DNA of 64,000 bases from Bog-756 sp963829235. Lineage in GTDB: Bacteria; Actinomycetota; Acidimicrobiia; Acidimicrobiales; RAAP-2. Of this stretch, positions 53,505 to 62,044 are shown piece after piece. Under the pieces are notes generated by a model, which was given only the letters and a program-made list of their open reading frames with translations, made no database searches and was not told the origin of the DNA. How positions within the stretch are numbered: the stretch's first letter is position 1; every line of letters begins with the position of its first letter. The stretch covers positions 310,001 to 374,000 of the forward strand of contig CAWHIF010000004.1 of the NCBI GenBank assembly GCA_963829235.1, read 5' to 3'. The position numbers and the translations under genes are program-made.

Positions 53505-54119
53505 GTGGCCAATCCGAACGGGACCGAACCAGCCAGGTCCGCTCGCTCCGCCAAGTGGGCGGTCGACAGGCTCGACGGCCGCGAACGACGCTTCTCGTTC
53601 GTCGCCGCCGGCGCCGCGGTCGCGTTCGGAGTGCTCCTCTACCTCTACGAGACCGAGAACAAGCACTTCCGCCTGGCCAAGGGGCAGCTCACCCCGCAGA
53701 CAACGCTGGTGCTCGGCCTCGTGTGCGGAGGCCTGCTGCTCGGCGCCACCTTCCTCGGCCGCCGCGCTCCGGTCGGCTTCGTCGCACTGTTCACCTTCTT
53801 GCTCTTCGGGACCTCCACCCTCTTCTTCGGGTTGCCCTTTCTCGTACTGGCCGTGTGGCTTCTGTACCGCTCGTACAAGATCCAAAAGGAAGCCACAGCC
53901 AAACTGCGGGCCGAACGGGCCGAGAGCTCGTCGACGACCACGGCCTCGGCGCGGAACGGCACGCGACCGGCAGGTGCGTCGCGTTCATCGACCGCGGGCT
54001 CGCGCGGCAAGGGACCGGCCAAGCCCGAGGCAAACAAGCGCTACACGCCCAAGCGTCCTCCGCCACCGGCACCCAAGCCCTCACGCCGGGAGCGGAAGGC
54101 GGCAGACGCTTCTGACTGA
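53505..54119 (+). CDS. Membrane protein with Arg/Pro-rich tail
   Basis: A 204-residue protein. Three hydrophobic segments (FVAAGAAVAFGVLLYLY, TLVLGLVCGGLLLGATFLG, VALFTFLLFGTSTLFFGLPF and VLAVWLLY) are followed by a basic, Pro-rich cytosolic tail of about 65 residues. The start is the GTG at 53505. No family is recognised with certainty. It converges on the TetR gene. Confidence 0.7.
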   Translation: MANPNGTEPARSARSAKWAVDRLDGRERRFSFVAAGAAVAFGVLLYLYETENKHFRLAKGQLTPQTTLVLGLVCGGLLLGATFLGRRAPVGFVALFTFLLFGTSTLFFGLPFLVLAVWLLYRSYKIQKEATAKLRAERAESSSTTTASARNGTRPAGASRSSTAGSRGKGPAKPEANKRYTPKRPPPPAPKPSRRERKAADASD

Positions 54120-54135
54120 AGCCGGCTGGACCGGG

Positions 54136-54822
54136 TCACCGCGGCTCGGTGACCAGCGCCGAGCGCAGCAGTTCGAGGATCTCGTTCCTCCGGCGCACCA
54201 ACGACCGGCCGGTGGGCTCCTCCCCGAAGGCCCGGAGCACCTCGACCTCGGTCAGCATGCCGATCACGGTGGAGTAGATGGCCAGAAGGAGCAGCCTCGG
54301 CTCGTGGCGCCGCATGTGGCCGGCGTCCATCTCCGCCTCGAGAAATTCCGTCGCCCGAGCGACCAGCGGCTCGAGCGCGGCCACCAGGCGGGTGGCCGCC
54401 GGGGTGCCGGCCCGGCCCATCTCGCGGACGAGACCCAGCAGTTCGGGCCGGCGGGCGGCCAGTCGGAACACCGAGCGCACCACCGCCTCCACCCGGGACC
54501 AGCCGGTGCCGGCCCGGGTCAGCGACTCCTCCAACGCGGCGGACAGCTCGATGGCGCTCCGATCGATGACCGCCTCGAGGAGGACCTCCTTGGAGGGGAA
54601 CCAGTACAGAATGGTCTGCTTGCGGATCTCGAGGCCGGCGGCCAGGGTGTCGAGTGACGAGGCGTCGTAGCCCCGGGTGGCGAACGAGGCCAGGGCGGCG
54701 TCCAGTATCCGCTCCGAGGTCGTCGCCGCTCCCGTTCCGGGCCGCTCGACGGCCGGGGCCCGCCGGGGTCGGCTCCGATCCCGTCCCGGGCTCTGCTGTC
54801 CTCCGATGCTCGACCCGGTCAC
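54136..54822 (-). CDS. TetR-family regulator of the lipid operon
   Basis: A 228-residue TetR protein. The helix-turn-helix is ILDAALASFATRGYDASSLD with TLAAGLEIRKQTILYWFPSK. The ligand domain contains LLGLVREMGRAGTPAATRLV. It is transcribed divergently from the acyl-CoA reductase operon with only 23 bases between the two GTG starts. A perfect 12-bp palindrome lies in that gap, so this protein very likely controls both directions, probably in response to an acyl-CoA or lipid. Confidence 0.85.
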   Translation of the reverse strand: MTGSSIGGQQSPGRDRSRPRRAPAVERPGTGAATTSERILDAALASFATRGYDASSLDTLAAGLEIRKQTILYWFPSKEVLLEAVIDRSAIELSAALEESLTRAGTGWSRVEAVVRSVFRLAARRPELLGLVREMGRAGTPAATRLVAALEPLVARATEFLEAEMDAGHMRRHEPRLLLLAIYSTVIGMLTEVEVLRAFGEEPTGRSLVRRRNEILELLRSALVTEPR

Positions 54823-54823
54823 T

Positions 54824-54835
54824 TACCATATGGTA
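54824..54835. promoter_or_regulatory. TetR operator palindrome TACCATATGGTA
   Basis: A perfect 12-bp palindrome one base from the TetR GTG and ten bases before the reductase GTG. The short gap means both messages must be leaderless or nearly so, and the palindrome would overlap both -10 regions. Confidence 0.75.
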
Positions 54836-54845
54836 GACAGATCCG

Positions 54846-57290
54846 GTGACCCGCGTCCGTGATTCGCTGAGGGGCAAGCAGTTCTTCATCACCGGCGCCA
54901 CCGGGTTCCTCGGAACGGCCCTGGTGGAACGGTTGTTGCGCACCGTTCCGGACAGCCGGGTGGTCCTGCTCATCCGTCCGGGACGCCGGATGACGCCCCA
55001 GCAGCGGGCCACCCGGGAGATCCTGAAGAACGACTGTTTCGACCGCTTGCGGGCGGAGCACGGTGACCGCTTCGAAGCCGACGTGGCCTCCCGGGTGTCC
55101 TCGGTGGCCGGCGACGTGGCCACAGACGGCCTGGGCCTCGACGACGAGGGGATGCAGCTGCTCTCCGAGTCCGACATCGTCGTGCACTCGGCCGCCACCG
55201 TCAGCTTCGACTCGCCCCTCGACACCGCCGTCGAGGTCAACCTGCTGGGACCGTCGCGGGTGGCCTCGGCGATGGCGGTGGCCCGGCAGCGGGCCCACGA
55301 CGAGGGGCGGGCGGGGCCGGTCCACTTCCTGCCCGTCTCCACCGCCTACGTGGCCGGTACCCACCAGGGCGAGGCCAAAGAGGAGCTCATCGACGACAAC
55401 CGGTTCAGCGTCGACGTGGACTGGCGGACCGAGGTCGATGCGGCTCGACGTCAGCGCAGCGACTTCGACGCCGAGTCGCGGGGCTCGGCCCGGCTGGCCG
55501 GGTTCGCCAAGCAGGCGCGCCGCGATCTCGGCGGTGCCGGGCTCCACCTGTTGGCCGAACGGGCCGAACGTCTGCGCGAGGACTGGGTCAAGAAGCAGAT
55601 GGTCGCCTCGGGCCAGGCCCGGGCCCAGTCGCTCGGATGGCCCGACGCCTATCCCTACACGAAGGCACTCGGCGAGCGGGCCCTGGTCTCACAATTCGGG
55701 GACACCGTGCCCATGACCATCATCCGACCCTCGATCATCGAGTCGGCTCTGGCCGAGCCGCGGCCCGGGTGGATCCGCGGCTTCCGCATGGCCGAGCCGA
55801 TCATCGTGTCCTACGCCCGCGGACTGCTCCGCGAGTTTCCCGGCGTGCCCGAAGGCGTGACCGACGTGATCCCGGTGGACCTGGTGGTGGCGGCCATCAT
55901 CGCGGTGGCCGCCGAAGCGGTGGTGAGCCCGGTGGACGAGTACCCGGGCCCGACCGTCTACCACGTCGCCTCCGGGGTCCGGAATCCCTTCCGCTATGGG
56001 CGCCTGGTGGACCTGGTTCAGGCGTGGTTCACCGAGCACCCCCTGTACGACGTCCACGGTCAGCCGATCGTCGTGCCCGCGTGGTCCTTCCCGGGGAGAG
56101 GACGGGTCCAACGCCAGCTCACCCGGGCCAGCAGGGCCATGGACGTGGCCGAGAAGGTGGTCGGCTCGCTCCCCATCCGCGGCCGCCAGGCGACCTGGGT
56201 GGCCGCCCTCGAGGAGAAACACCTGCTGGCCGACCGGGCCCTCGGCTACGTCGAGCTCTACGGGGCCTACACCGAGACCGAGGCCCGCTACCGCGTCGAC
56301 CGCCTCATGGCCCTGTGGGACCGGATGGACGGGGACGACCGCCAGTCGTTCTGCCTCGACCCCGCCGCGGTGGACTGGGACTCCTACGTGCGGGACATCC
56401 ACCTTCCCTCGGTCATCGAGCACGCTCGGGTGCGGACGGCGCCGGGCCGGTCCAACCAGCCCAGCCGGGCCGACCGCGCCCGCCAGGCGATCCTCTCCCC
56501 CGACCGCCACCTGGCCGCCTTCGATCTCGAGAACACCCTCATCGCCTCGAACGTCGTCGACTCCTACGCCTGGCTGGCCTCCCGTCATCTACCCGTCGCC
56601 GAGCGGGCGGCCTTCGTGGCCGATCTGTTGCGCGAGGCGCCGGCCCTGCTCGTGCTCGACCGACGCGACCGGGGGGACTTCCTGCGCACGTTCTACCGGC
56701 GTTACGAGGGAGCTCCGGTCGACCGGCTCCGTGACGACGGATGGGAGCTCTTCTCCGATCTGCTCCTGGCCAAGTCGTTCCCGGCCGGCATCGCCCGGGT
56801 CCGCCGGCACCGGGCCCTCGGTCACCGAACCATCCTGATCACCGGCGCCCTCGACCTGGTGGTCGAGCCCCTGCGACCGCTCTTCGACGACATCGTCTGT
56901 GCCCGCCTGGGGCAGGCCGACGGAAGGTTCACCGGTCGACTCGACGTGCTGCCTCCCATCGGAGAGGCGCGTGCCCTGGTGCTCGGCGATTACGCCGAGG
57001 CCGAGGGGCTCGAGCTGGACGAATCGATGGCCTATGCCGACTCGGCCAGCGACCTGCCCATGCTGGAGGCGGTGGGCTTTCCGGTGGCCGTGAATCCCGA
57101 GGCCAAGCTGGCCGCCATCGCCAGGCGGCGGGGCTGGCACGTCGAGCACTGGACCAAGGCCGACGGCGGGGCGGAGCCGCCGCTCCCCCTCGGCCCGCTC
57201 GACCGTCGGGGCACTCGGCGTCGCCGCTACTCGAGCCAGGCGGCCCTGGCCGGGGCGATTCGCCGGTCGGCGGCGGACGCGCGCCGATGA
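54846..57290 (+). CDS. Fused fatty acyl-CoA reductase and HAD-IB phosphatase
   Basis: An 814-residue two-domain protein. The N-terminal 530 residues are a thioester-reductase/male-sterility-type SDR: FITGATGFLGTALVERLLR binds NADPH and PYTKALGERAL gives the YxxxK site. It would reduce acyl-CoA to aldehyde or alcohol. The C-terminal domain is a HAD-IB phosphatase: LAAFDLENTLIASNVVDSY (motif I, with Glu at the second acidic position), ILITGALDL and AYADSASDLPMLEAVG (motif IV). It is the first gene of the operon and overlaps the next by four bases. The fusion suggests that reduction and dephosphorylation of a lipid intermediate are linked. Confidence 0.85.
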   Translation: MTRVRDSLRGKQFFITGATGFLGTALVERLLRTVPDSRVVLLIRPGRRMTPQQRATREILKNDCFDRLRAEHGDRFEADVASRVSSVAGDVATDGLGLDDEGMQLLSESDIVVHSAATVSFDSPLDTAVEVNLLGPSRVASAMAVARQRAHDEGRAGPVHFLPVSTAYVAGTHQGEAKEELIDDNRFSVDVDWRTEVDAARRQRSDFDAESRGSARLAGFAKQARRDLGGAGLHLLAERAERLREDWVKKQMVASGQARAQSLGWPDAYPYTKALGERALVSQFGDTVPMTIIRPSIIESALAEPRPGWIRGFRMAEPIIVSYARGLLREFPGVPEGVTDVIPVDLVVAAIIAVAAEAVVSPVDEYPGPTVYHVASGVRNPFRYGRLVDLVQAWFTEHPLYDVHGQPIVVPAWSFPGRGRVQRQLTRASRAMDVAEKVVGSLPIRGRQATWVAALEEKHLLADRALGYVELYGAYTETEARYRVDRLMALWDRMDGDDRQSFCLDPAAVDWDSYVRDIHLPSVIEHARVRTAPGRSNQPSRADRARQAILSPDRHLAAFDLENTLIASNVVDSYAWLASRHLPVAERAAFVADLLREAPALLVLDRRDRGDFLRTFYRRYEGAPVDRLRDDGWELFSDLLLAKSFPAGIARVRRHRALGHRTILITGALDLVVEPLRPLFDDIVCARLGQADGRFTGRLDVLPPIGEARALVLGDYAEAEGLELDESMAYADSASDLPMLEAVGFPVAVNPEAKLAAIARRRGWHVEHWTKADGGAEPPLPLGPLDRRGTRRRRYSSQAALAGAIRRSAADARR

Positions 57291-58523
57291 AGGCCCTGGT
57301 CCTCGAGCGGAACCTGCCGCGCTTCGCCGCCTCGCGCATGGCCTCGCTCTTCGGCTCGGGCCGGGGCGCGGGACTCGGACCCCTGCAACTGCTCGACGCC
57401 GATGAGCCCGCGCTTCCGGCCGACGACTGGTTCCATCTCCGACCCCTCCTGTCGGGGATCTGCGGCTCCGACCTGGCCACCCTCGACGGCCGCAGCTCCC
57501 GCTACTTCGAGGACATGGTCAGCTTCCCCTTCGTGCCCGGGCACGAGGTGGTGGGCGTGCTCGACGCCGGTGGAACCGATCACGCCGGGCGCGAACTGGA
57601 CCCGGGCACAAGGGCGGTCATCGAGCCGGTCCTCGGCTGTGCCCCGCGCCATATCCGCCCCCTCTGCCCCCAGTGCGCTCGGGGACACACCGGGCTGTGC
57701 GGGAACGTGGCCTTCGGCGCCATCGATCCCGGCCTCCAGACCGGGTTCTGCGCCGACACCGGCGGCGGTTGGTCCCACGCCGGCCTCGCAGCCCACGCTT
57801 CACAGCTCCACGCCGTCCCGGCGAGTTTCTCCGACGAGGACGGCGTCATGGTCGAGCCCACCGCCTGTGCGGTCCACGCCGCCCTGTCGGCCGGCATCGC
57901 CGGTGGGGACACGGTCGCCGTCGTCGGCGCCGGGACCCTGGGACTGGCCGTTGTCGCGGCCCTGGACCGCCTCGTCCGACCGGAGTCGGAGTGCACGGTG
58001 ATGGTCGGGGCCAAACACCCGCACCAGGCGCGCGTGGCCGAGCGGCTCGGTGCCGACACGGTGGTGGCTCCCGACCAGCTGGCCCGGGCCGTACGCCGCC
58101 GGTCGGGCTCGCTGGTGCTGGCCGGCCGCCTCACCAACGGTGCCGATGTGGTCCTCGACTGTGTCGGCACCTCGGAATCGCTGACCCACTCGCTGGCCAT
58201 GGTGCGACCCCGGGGCCGGGTGGTGCTCGTCGGCATGCCGGGTCGGGTCTCGATCGATCTTGCACCGCTGTGGCACCGCGAGCTGAGCGTGGTCGGTGCC
58301 TACGCCTACGGCACCGAGGTCTCCCCCGCCGGCAGCGACGCCGGCCGCACGTTCGACCTGGCCATCGGGCTGGTGGCCTCCGCCGGGCTCGGCTCGCTGG
58401 TCGAGCGCGGCGTACCCGCTCGAACGCTACGAGGAGGCCATCGGGCACGCCGGTGCCGCCGGCCGACGGGGCGCGGTGAAGGTGGTCTTCGATCTACGCA
58501 AGCCGAAAGGAAGCACCCGATGA
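57287..58523 (+). pseudogene. Zinc-dependent alcohol dehydrogenase, frameshifted near its end
   Basis: A medium-chain dehydrogenase of 411 residues if one base near 58402 is removed. The catalytic zinc site is GICGSDLATLD with PGHEVVG. The structural zinc Cys cluster is PLCPQCARGHTGLCG. The cofactor site is VAVVGAGTLGLAVV. The true C-terminus is AAYPLERYEEAIGHAG and on to VKVVFDLRKPK, in a different frame from SLVE. Uncorrected, the frame reads through into the next gene and looks like a fusion. Only one base breaks an otherwise perfect operon, so an assembly error is plausible. Confidence 0.8.
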
Positions 58524-60109
58524 GCCCCAGGCCCGGATTCGTGCTCGACGTCGACCGTTCCACGCCGCCCACACTGTTCTGGCACGGCGAGCGGTTCAGC
58601 CTCGAGCGGCTGCCCGAAGGCAGCAGGGTCGTCTACGCACCCGAGCCCATCGATCCGTTGACCGACGCGCCGGCGGCCATCCGCTCGGCGCTCAATCATC
58701 CGGTGGGCGATCGGGACCCGTTGCCCGCACTCTTGCGCCCGGGGATGAAACTGACCATCGCCTTCGACGACATCTCGCTGCCCCTGCCACCCATGGAGCG
58801 GCCCGACATCCGCCAGATGGTCATCGAGCAGGTCCTCGACATGGCCGCCGAGGCCGGCGTGGACGACGTGGCGCTGATCGTGGCCCTCGCGCTTCATCGA
58901 CGGATGACCGAGGCCGAGCTCCGGCACGCCCTCGGCGATCGCATCTACGACGCATTCGCACCCAACGGCCTGCTCACCCAACACGACGCCGAGGACCCCG
59001 ACGCGCTTGTCCATCTGGGCCTGACCGACCAGGGCGAGGACGTGGAGATCAACAAGCGGGCCGCGGAGAGCGATCTCCTGGTCTACGTCAACATCAACCT
59101 GGTGGCCATGGACGGTGGGCACAAGAGCGTGGCCACCGGTCTGGCCAGCTACAGGAGCCTGCGCCACCACCACAACCCGCTCACCATGCAGAAGAGCCGG
59201 TCGTTCATGGACCAGCACCGCTCGGAGCTGCACTCCTCCAACTGGCGCATGGGCAGGCTCATCGCCGACAGCGGCGTCACCGTCTTCCAGATCGAGACGA
59301 CCCTCAACAACGATGCCTTCCCGCCCGCCTTCGACTTCCTGCAGAAGCGAGAGTGGGAGTGGGGGGCCAAGGACCGCCTCGGCTACCTGGCCTCGTCGAA
59401 GGCGCTGAACCGGACCCCGCCGCGTCTCGCCCGACAGATCTTCCAGTCGGTGAAGGCCCCCCACCGCATGACCTCGGTGCAGGCCGGCGAGGTCGAGGCC
59501 GTCCACGCCCTGACCACCGAACGGGTCTGGGAGCAACAGGGTGTCCCGGTCGCCGGCCAGTCGGACATCTTGACGATGGGCCTCCCCTACATCAGCCCCT
59601 ACAACGTGAACTCGATCCTCAACCCGATCCTGGTGGCCTGCCTCGGGTTGGGATACTTCTTCAACCTCTACCGCGGGAAGCCGCTGGTCCGGGAAGGCGG
59701 CGTGCTCATCATGACCCATCCCACCCCGTGGGAGTTCAACCCGGTGCACCATCCGAGCTACATCGACTTCTTCGAGCAGGTCCTGACCGAGACCACCGAT
59801 CCGATCGAGGTGGCCGACCGGTTCGAGGAGTCCTTCGCCACCGACCCGTGGTACATCCATCTCTACCGCACCGGTCACGCCTATCACGGGGTCCATCCGT
59901 TCTACATGTGGTACTGGTGTGCCCATGCCCTGCAACACCTCGGTGCGGTCATCGTGGTCGGCGGTGACAGCGCCTCGGTCCACCGGCTCGGGTTCCGGGC
60001 TGCGTCCACTCTGGCCGACGCCTTGGAGATGGCCCACGACGTGGTGGGCCGGTCGCCCTCGTTGATCCACCTCCACGCGCCCCCGATCCTGATGGCCGAC
60101 GTGCAGTGA
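58520..60109 (+). CDS. LarA-like (DUF2088) nickel-pincer racemase homologue
   Basis: A 529-residue member of the lactate-racemase superfamily. The N-terminal signature region is LTIAFDDISLPLPPMERPD. LALHRRMTEAEL carries the conserved His, and MDGGHKSVATGLASY the Lys that in LarA bonds the nickel-pincer nucleotide. Members racemise or epimerise 2-hydroxy acids, but the substrate here is unlikely to be free lactate given the lipid-enzyme neighbours. The cofactor genes larB, larC and larE are not in the window. The ATG overlaps the dehydrogenase stop, and the end overlaps the acyltransferase GTG. Confidence 0.85.
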   Translation: MSPRPGFVLDVDRSTPPTLFWHGERFSLERLPEGSRVVYAPEPIDPLTDAPAAIRSALNHPVGDRDPLPALLRPGMKLTIAFDDISLPLPPMERPDIRQMVIEQVLDMAAEAGVDDVALIVALALHRRMTEAELRHALGDRIYDAFAPNGLLTQHDAEDPDALVHLGLTDQGEDVEINKRAAESDLLVYVNINLVAMDGGHKSVATGLASYRSLRHHHNPLTMQKSRSFMDQHRSELHSSNWRMGRLIADSGVTVFQIETTLNNDAFPPAFDFLQKREWEWGAKDRLGYLASSKALNRTPPRLARQIFQSVKAPHRMTSVQAGEVEAVHALTTERVWEQQGVPVAGQSDILTMGLPYISPYNVNSILNPILVACLGLGYFFNLYRGKPLVREGGVLIMTHPTPWEFNPVHHPSYIDFFEQVLTETTDPIEVADRFEESFATDPWYIHLYRTGHAYHGVHPFYMWYWCAHALQHLGAVIVVGGDSASVHRLGFRAASTLADALEMAHDVVGRSPSLIHLHAPPILMADVQ

Positions 60110-61143
60110 CAGCCAGGAAGGGATCGTCCAATTCCCTGCGCCCCCGGCGGGCGGTCGCCGTCGACTCGGCCCTGGGCAGCGGCACGGGCCACGACCTGGC
60201 CGGAAGTCCCCTCGGGCGGCTGTCGCCGTCGTCAGTGGCGGCGCGGCTCGGCCGGGCCCGGTTTCCGGTCGCCCCCCCGAGCTGGCCCGAATCTGTGCCC
60301 CGGCCGGCACCCGAGCCCGAGCTGGGTGCGCACTACGACACCGACTGGTCGCGCCGGTACCCGGTGCGTCTGGCCCGGGCCATGGTGCTCGACAACGTGG
60401 CCCGGCCCCTCACCCGGGCGCTGGCCTCTCCGGTCATCCGGGGCGACGAAGGGCTCACCGATCTCGACACCCCGGTGATCTTCGCCGCCAACCACGCCAG
60501 CCATGTCGACACCGCCCTGCTGTTGAGCTCCCTCCCCCAGCGGTTCCGCCACCACACGGTGGTGGCGGCCGCGGCCGACTACTTCTTCGACCGCCGGTGG
60601 AAGGCCGACGCCTTTTCCTTCCTGCTGGCCGCCATCCCCATCGAGCGCACCAAGGTCAACCGACGGTCGGCCGAACTGGCCGGTGGGCTGCTGACCGACG
60701 GCTGGAACCTGATCATCTTCCCCGAGGGCGGCCGGTCCCCCGACGGATGGGCCCAGGAGTTCACCGGCGGCGCGGCCTACCTGGCCTCCCGTACCGGTGC
60801 CGCGGTCGTGCCGGTGCACCTCGACGGAACGCGGTACATCCTGCCCAAGGGGCGCAAGGGCCTCCGGCGGACCCGGACCACCATCACCTTCGGCACGCCC
60901 ATGTGGCCCGGCGAGGACGAGAACGCCCGCCGGTTCGCGGTGCGCATCGAGGCCGCGGTGGCCACCATGGCCAACGAAGCCACCTCCGACTGGTGGACCG
61001 CCCGCAAGCAGGCCGCAGCCAGGACCACTCCCCCTCTTCAGGGACCGGACGCGGCAGCCTGGCGGCGTTCGTGGATGCTGGCCCCCGACCCCGGTCGACG
61101 GGACACCGACGACAGCGTCGAGTGGCCGAAGCGCAATCGCTGA
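60106..61143 (+). CDS. PlsC-type lysophospholipid acyltransferase
   Basis: A 345-residue acyltransferase. The HX4D motif is FAANHASHVDTAL (about residue 130) and the second motif FPEGGRSPDGW. An N-terminal extension of about 80 residues precedes the domain. It transfers an acyl chain from CoA or ACP to a glycerol-phosphate-type acceptor at the membrane. It is the last gene of the operon, with a GTG start overlapping the LarA-like stop (GTGA). Within the operon it could esterify a product made by the reductase and dehydrogenase. Confidence 0.85.
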   Translation: MTARKGSSNSLRPRRAVAVDSALGSGTGHDLAGSPLGRLSPSSVAARLGRARFPVAPPSWPESVPRPAPEPELGAHYDTDWSRRYPVRLARAMVLDNVARPLTRALASPVIRGDEGLTDLDTPVIFAANHASHVDTALLLSSLPQRFRHHTVVAAAADYFFDRRWKADAFSFLLAAIPIERTKVNRRSAELAGGLLTDGWNLIIFPEGGRSPDGWAQEFTGGAAYLASRTGAAVVPVHLDGTRYILPKGRKGLRRTRTTITFGTPMWPGEDENARRFAVRIEAAVATMANEATSDWWTARKQAAARTTPPLQGPDAAAWRRSWMLAPDPGRRDTDDSVEWPKRNR

Positions 61144-61154
61144 GGGTTGCCGGC

Positions 61155-61243
61155 GGTGGCCGGTCCTCCTGTGGTGGCCGGTCCTCAGGTGGTGGCCGGT
61201 CCTCAGGTGGTGGCCGGTCCTCCTGTGGTGCCGGTCCTCAGGT
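61155..61243. repeat. 18-bp minisatellite between convergent operons
   Basis: Five copies of GGTGGCCGGTCCTC(A/C)(G/T)GT, the last one base short, beginning 11 bases after the acyltransferase stop. It includes the stop codon and last codons of the GatD gene, so length changes could alter that C-terminus. Confidence 0.9.
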
Positions 61244-62044
61244 GCGGTGGCCGGTCAATCTCCGGAAGAAGGTGTTGCCCGCCGGTGTCCCGACGGCACC
61301 CAGTCGCTCGGTGCGCAGGGCCGTCTCCTCCTCGTCATCCAGCGGGTCCAAGGGCGCCGGCCCCTCCGAGGTGGACAGGGCCCAGCCCAGCAGCAGATCG
61401 GCCAGTGCGACGTTGCGGGCCAGGACCGGCCCGTGGAGATAGGTGCCGAGGACGCGACCGGACCAGGCGCCCTCGGTCCGGTCCCCGCCCCCGTTGCCGA
61501 CTCCCCTGACCACCTCGGCCACCGGTCGTGACCCGGGGCCCACGGCGGTGACCGCGCTGTGGTTCTCGAAGCCGGTGAGCGTGGGCAGGCGCTGCCCGTC
61601 GGCCGGCCGCGGGGCGTCGCCGGTCGGTGTGGCCACCACCTCGCCCACGGCCCGCGCCCCGGTGCCCTTGCGGGTGGTGACATCGAGCAGGCCGAGACCC
61701 TCGTGCGGCTGGTCGTGACTGTCGGGGAAGGTCCGGCCGAGCAACTGGTAGCCGGCGCACACCCCCAGCACCACGGCGCCGTCCCCGACCGCCCGGTGCA
61801 GCGTGCCGTCCGTCCGCAGCGCCTCGGCCGACCGCACCTCGGGACCGTCCTCGCCTCCCCCGATGCAGTAGATGTCGGCCGACGGGAGGGGTCGCCCGGA
61901 GTGGGCCTGGATGAGCTCGGCGTCGATGCCGCGCCACGAGGCCCGGCGGGCCAGGACCAGCCCGTTCCCACCGTCGCCGTAGGTTCCCAACAGGTCGGGG
62001 AACACAACGGCGATGGTCAGCGCCGAACGCCGACCGGAGGTCAC
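61238..62044 (-). CDS. gatD: GatD, glutamine amidotransferase for lipid II amidation
   Basis: A 268-residue class I glutaminase of the CobB/CobQ-like type. The nucleophile Cys is in VVLGVCAGYQLLG and the His in LGTYLHGPVLARN. It supplies ammonia to MurT, which amidates the D-Glu carboxyl of lipid II at the inner face of the membrane. It follows murT with a four-base GTGA overlap, the standard arrangement. The last codons lie in an 18-bp minisatellite. Confidence 0.93.
   Translation of the reverse strand: MTSGRRSALTIAVVFPDLLGTYGDGGNGLVLARRASWRGIDAELIQAHSGRPLPSADIYCIGGGEDGPEVRSAEALRTDGTLHRAVGDGAVVLGVCAGYQLLGRTFPDSHDQPHEGLGLLDVTTRKGTGARAVGEVVATPTGDAPRPADGQRLPTLTGFENHSAVTAVGPGSRPVAEVVRGVGNGGGDRTEGAWSGRVLGTYLHGPVLARNVALADLLLGWALSTSEGPAPLDPLDDEEETALRTERLGAVGTPAGNTFFRRLTGHRT

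Noticed and set aside
56741..60109. Apparent 1,122-residue dehydrogenase-LarA fusion protein
   Set aside because: Its first 180 residues are out of frame with the reductase/HAD gene, and the fusion arises from one extra base near 58402. The dehydrogenase has its own stop at 58523 and the LarA-like gene its own ATG at 58520.
58427..60310. 627-residue open frame on the minus strand
   Set aside because: It is antisense to the LarA-like gene, low in family resemblance and a consequence of GC-rich third positions.
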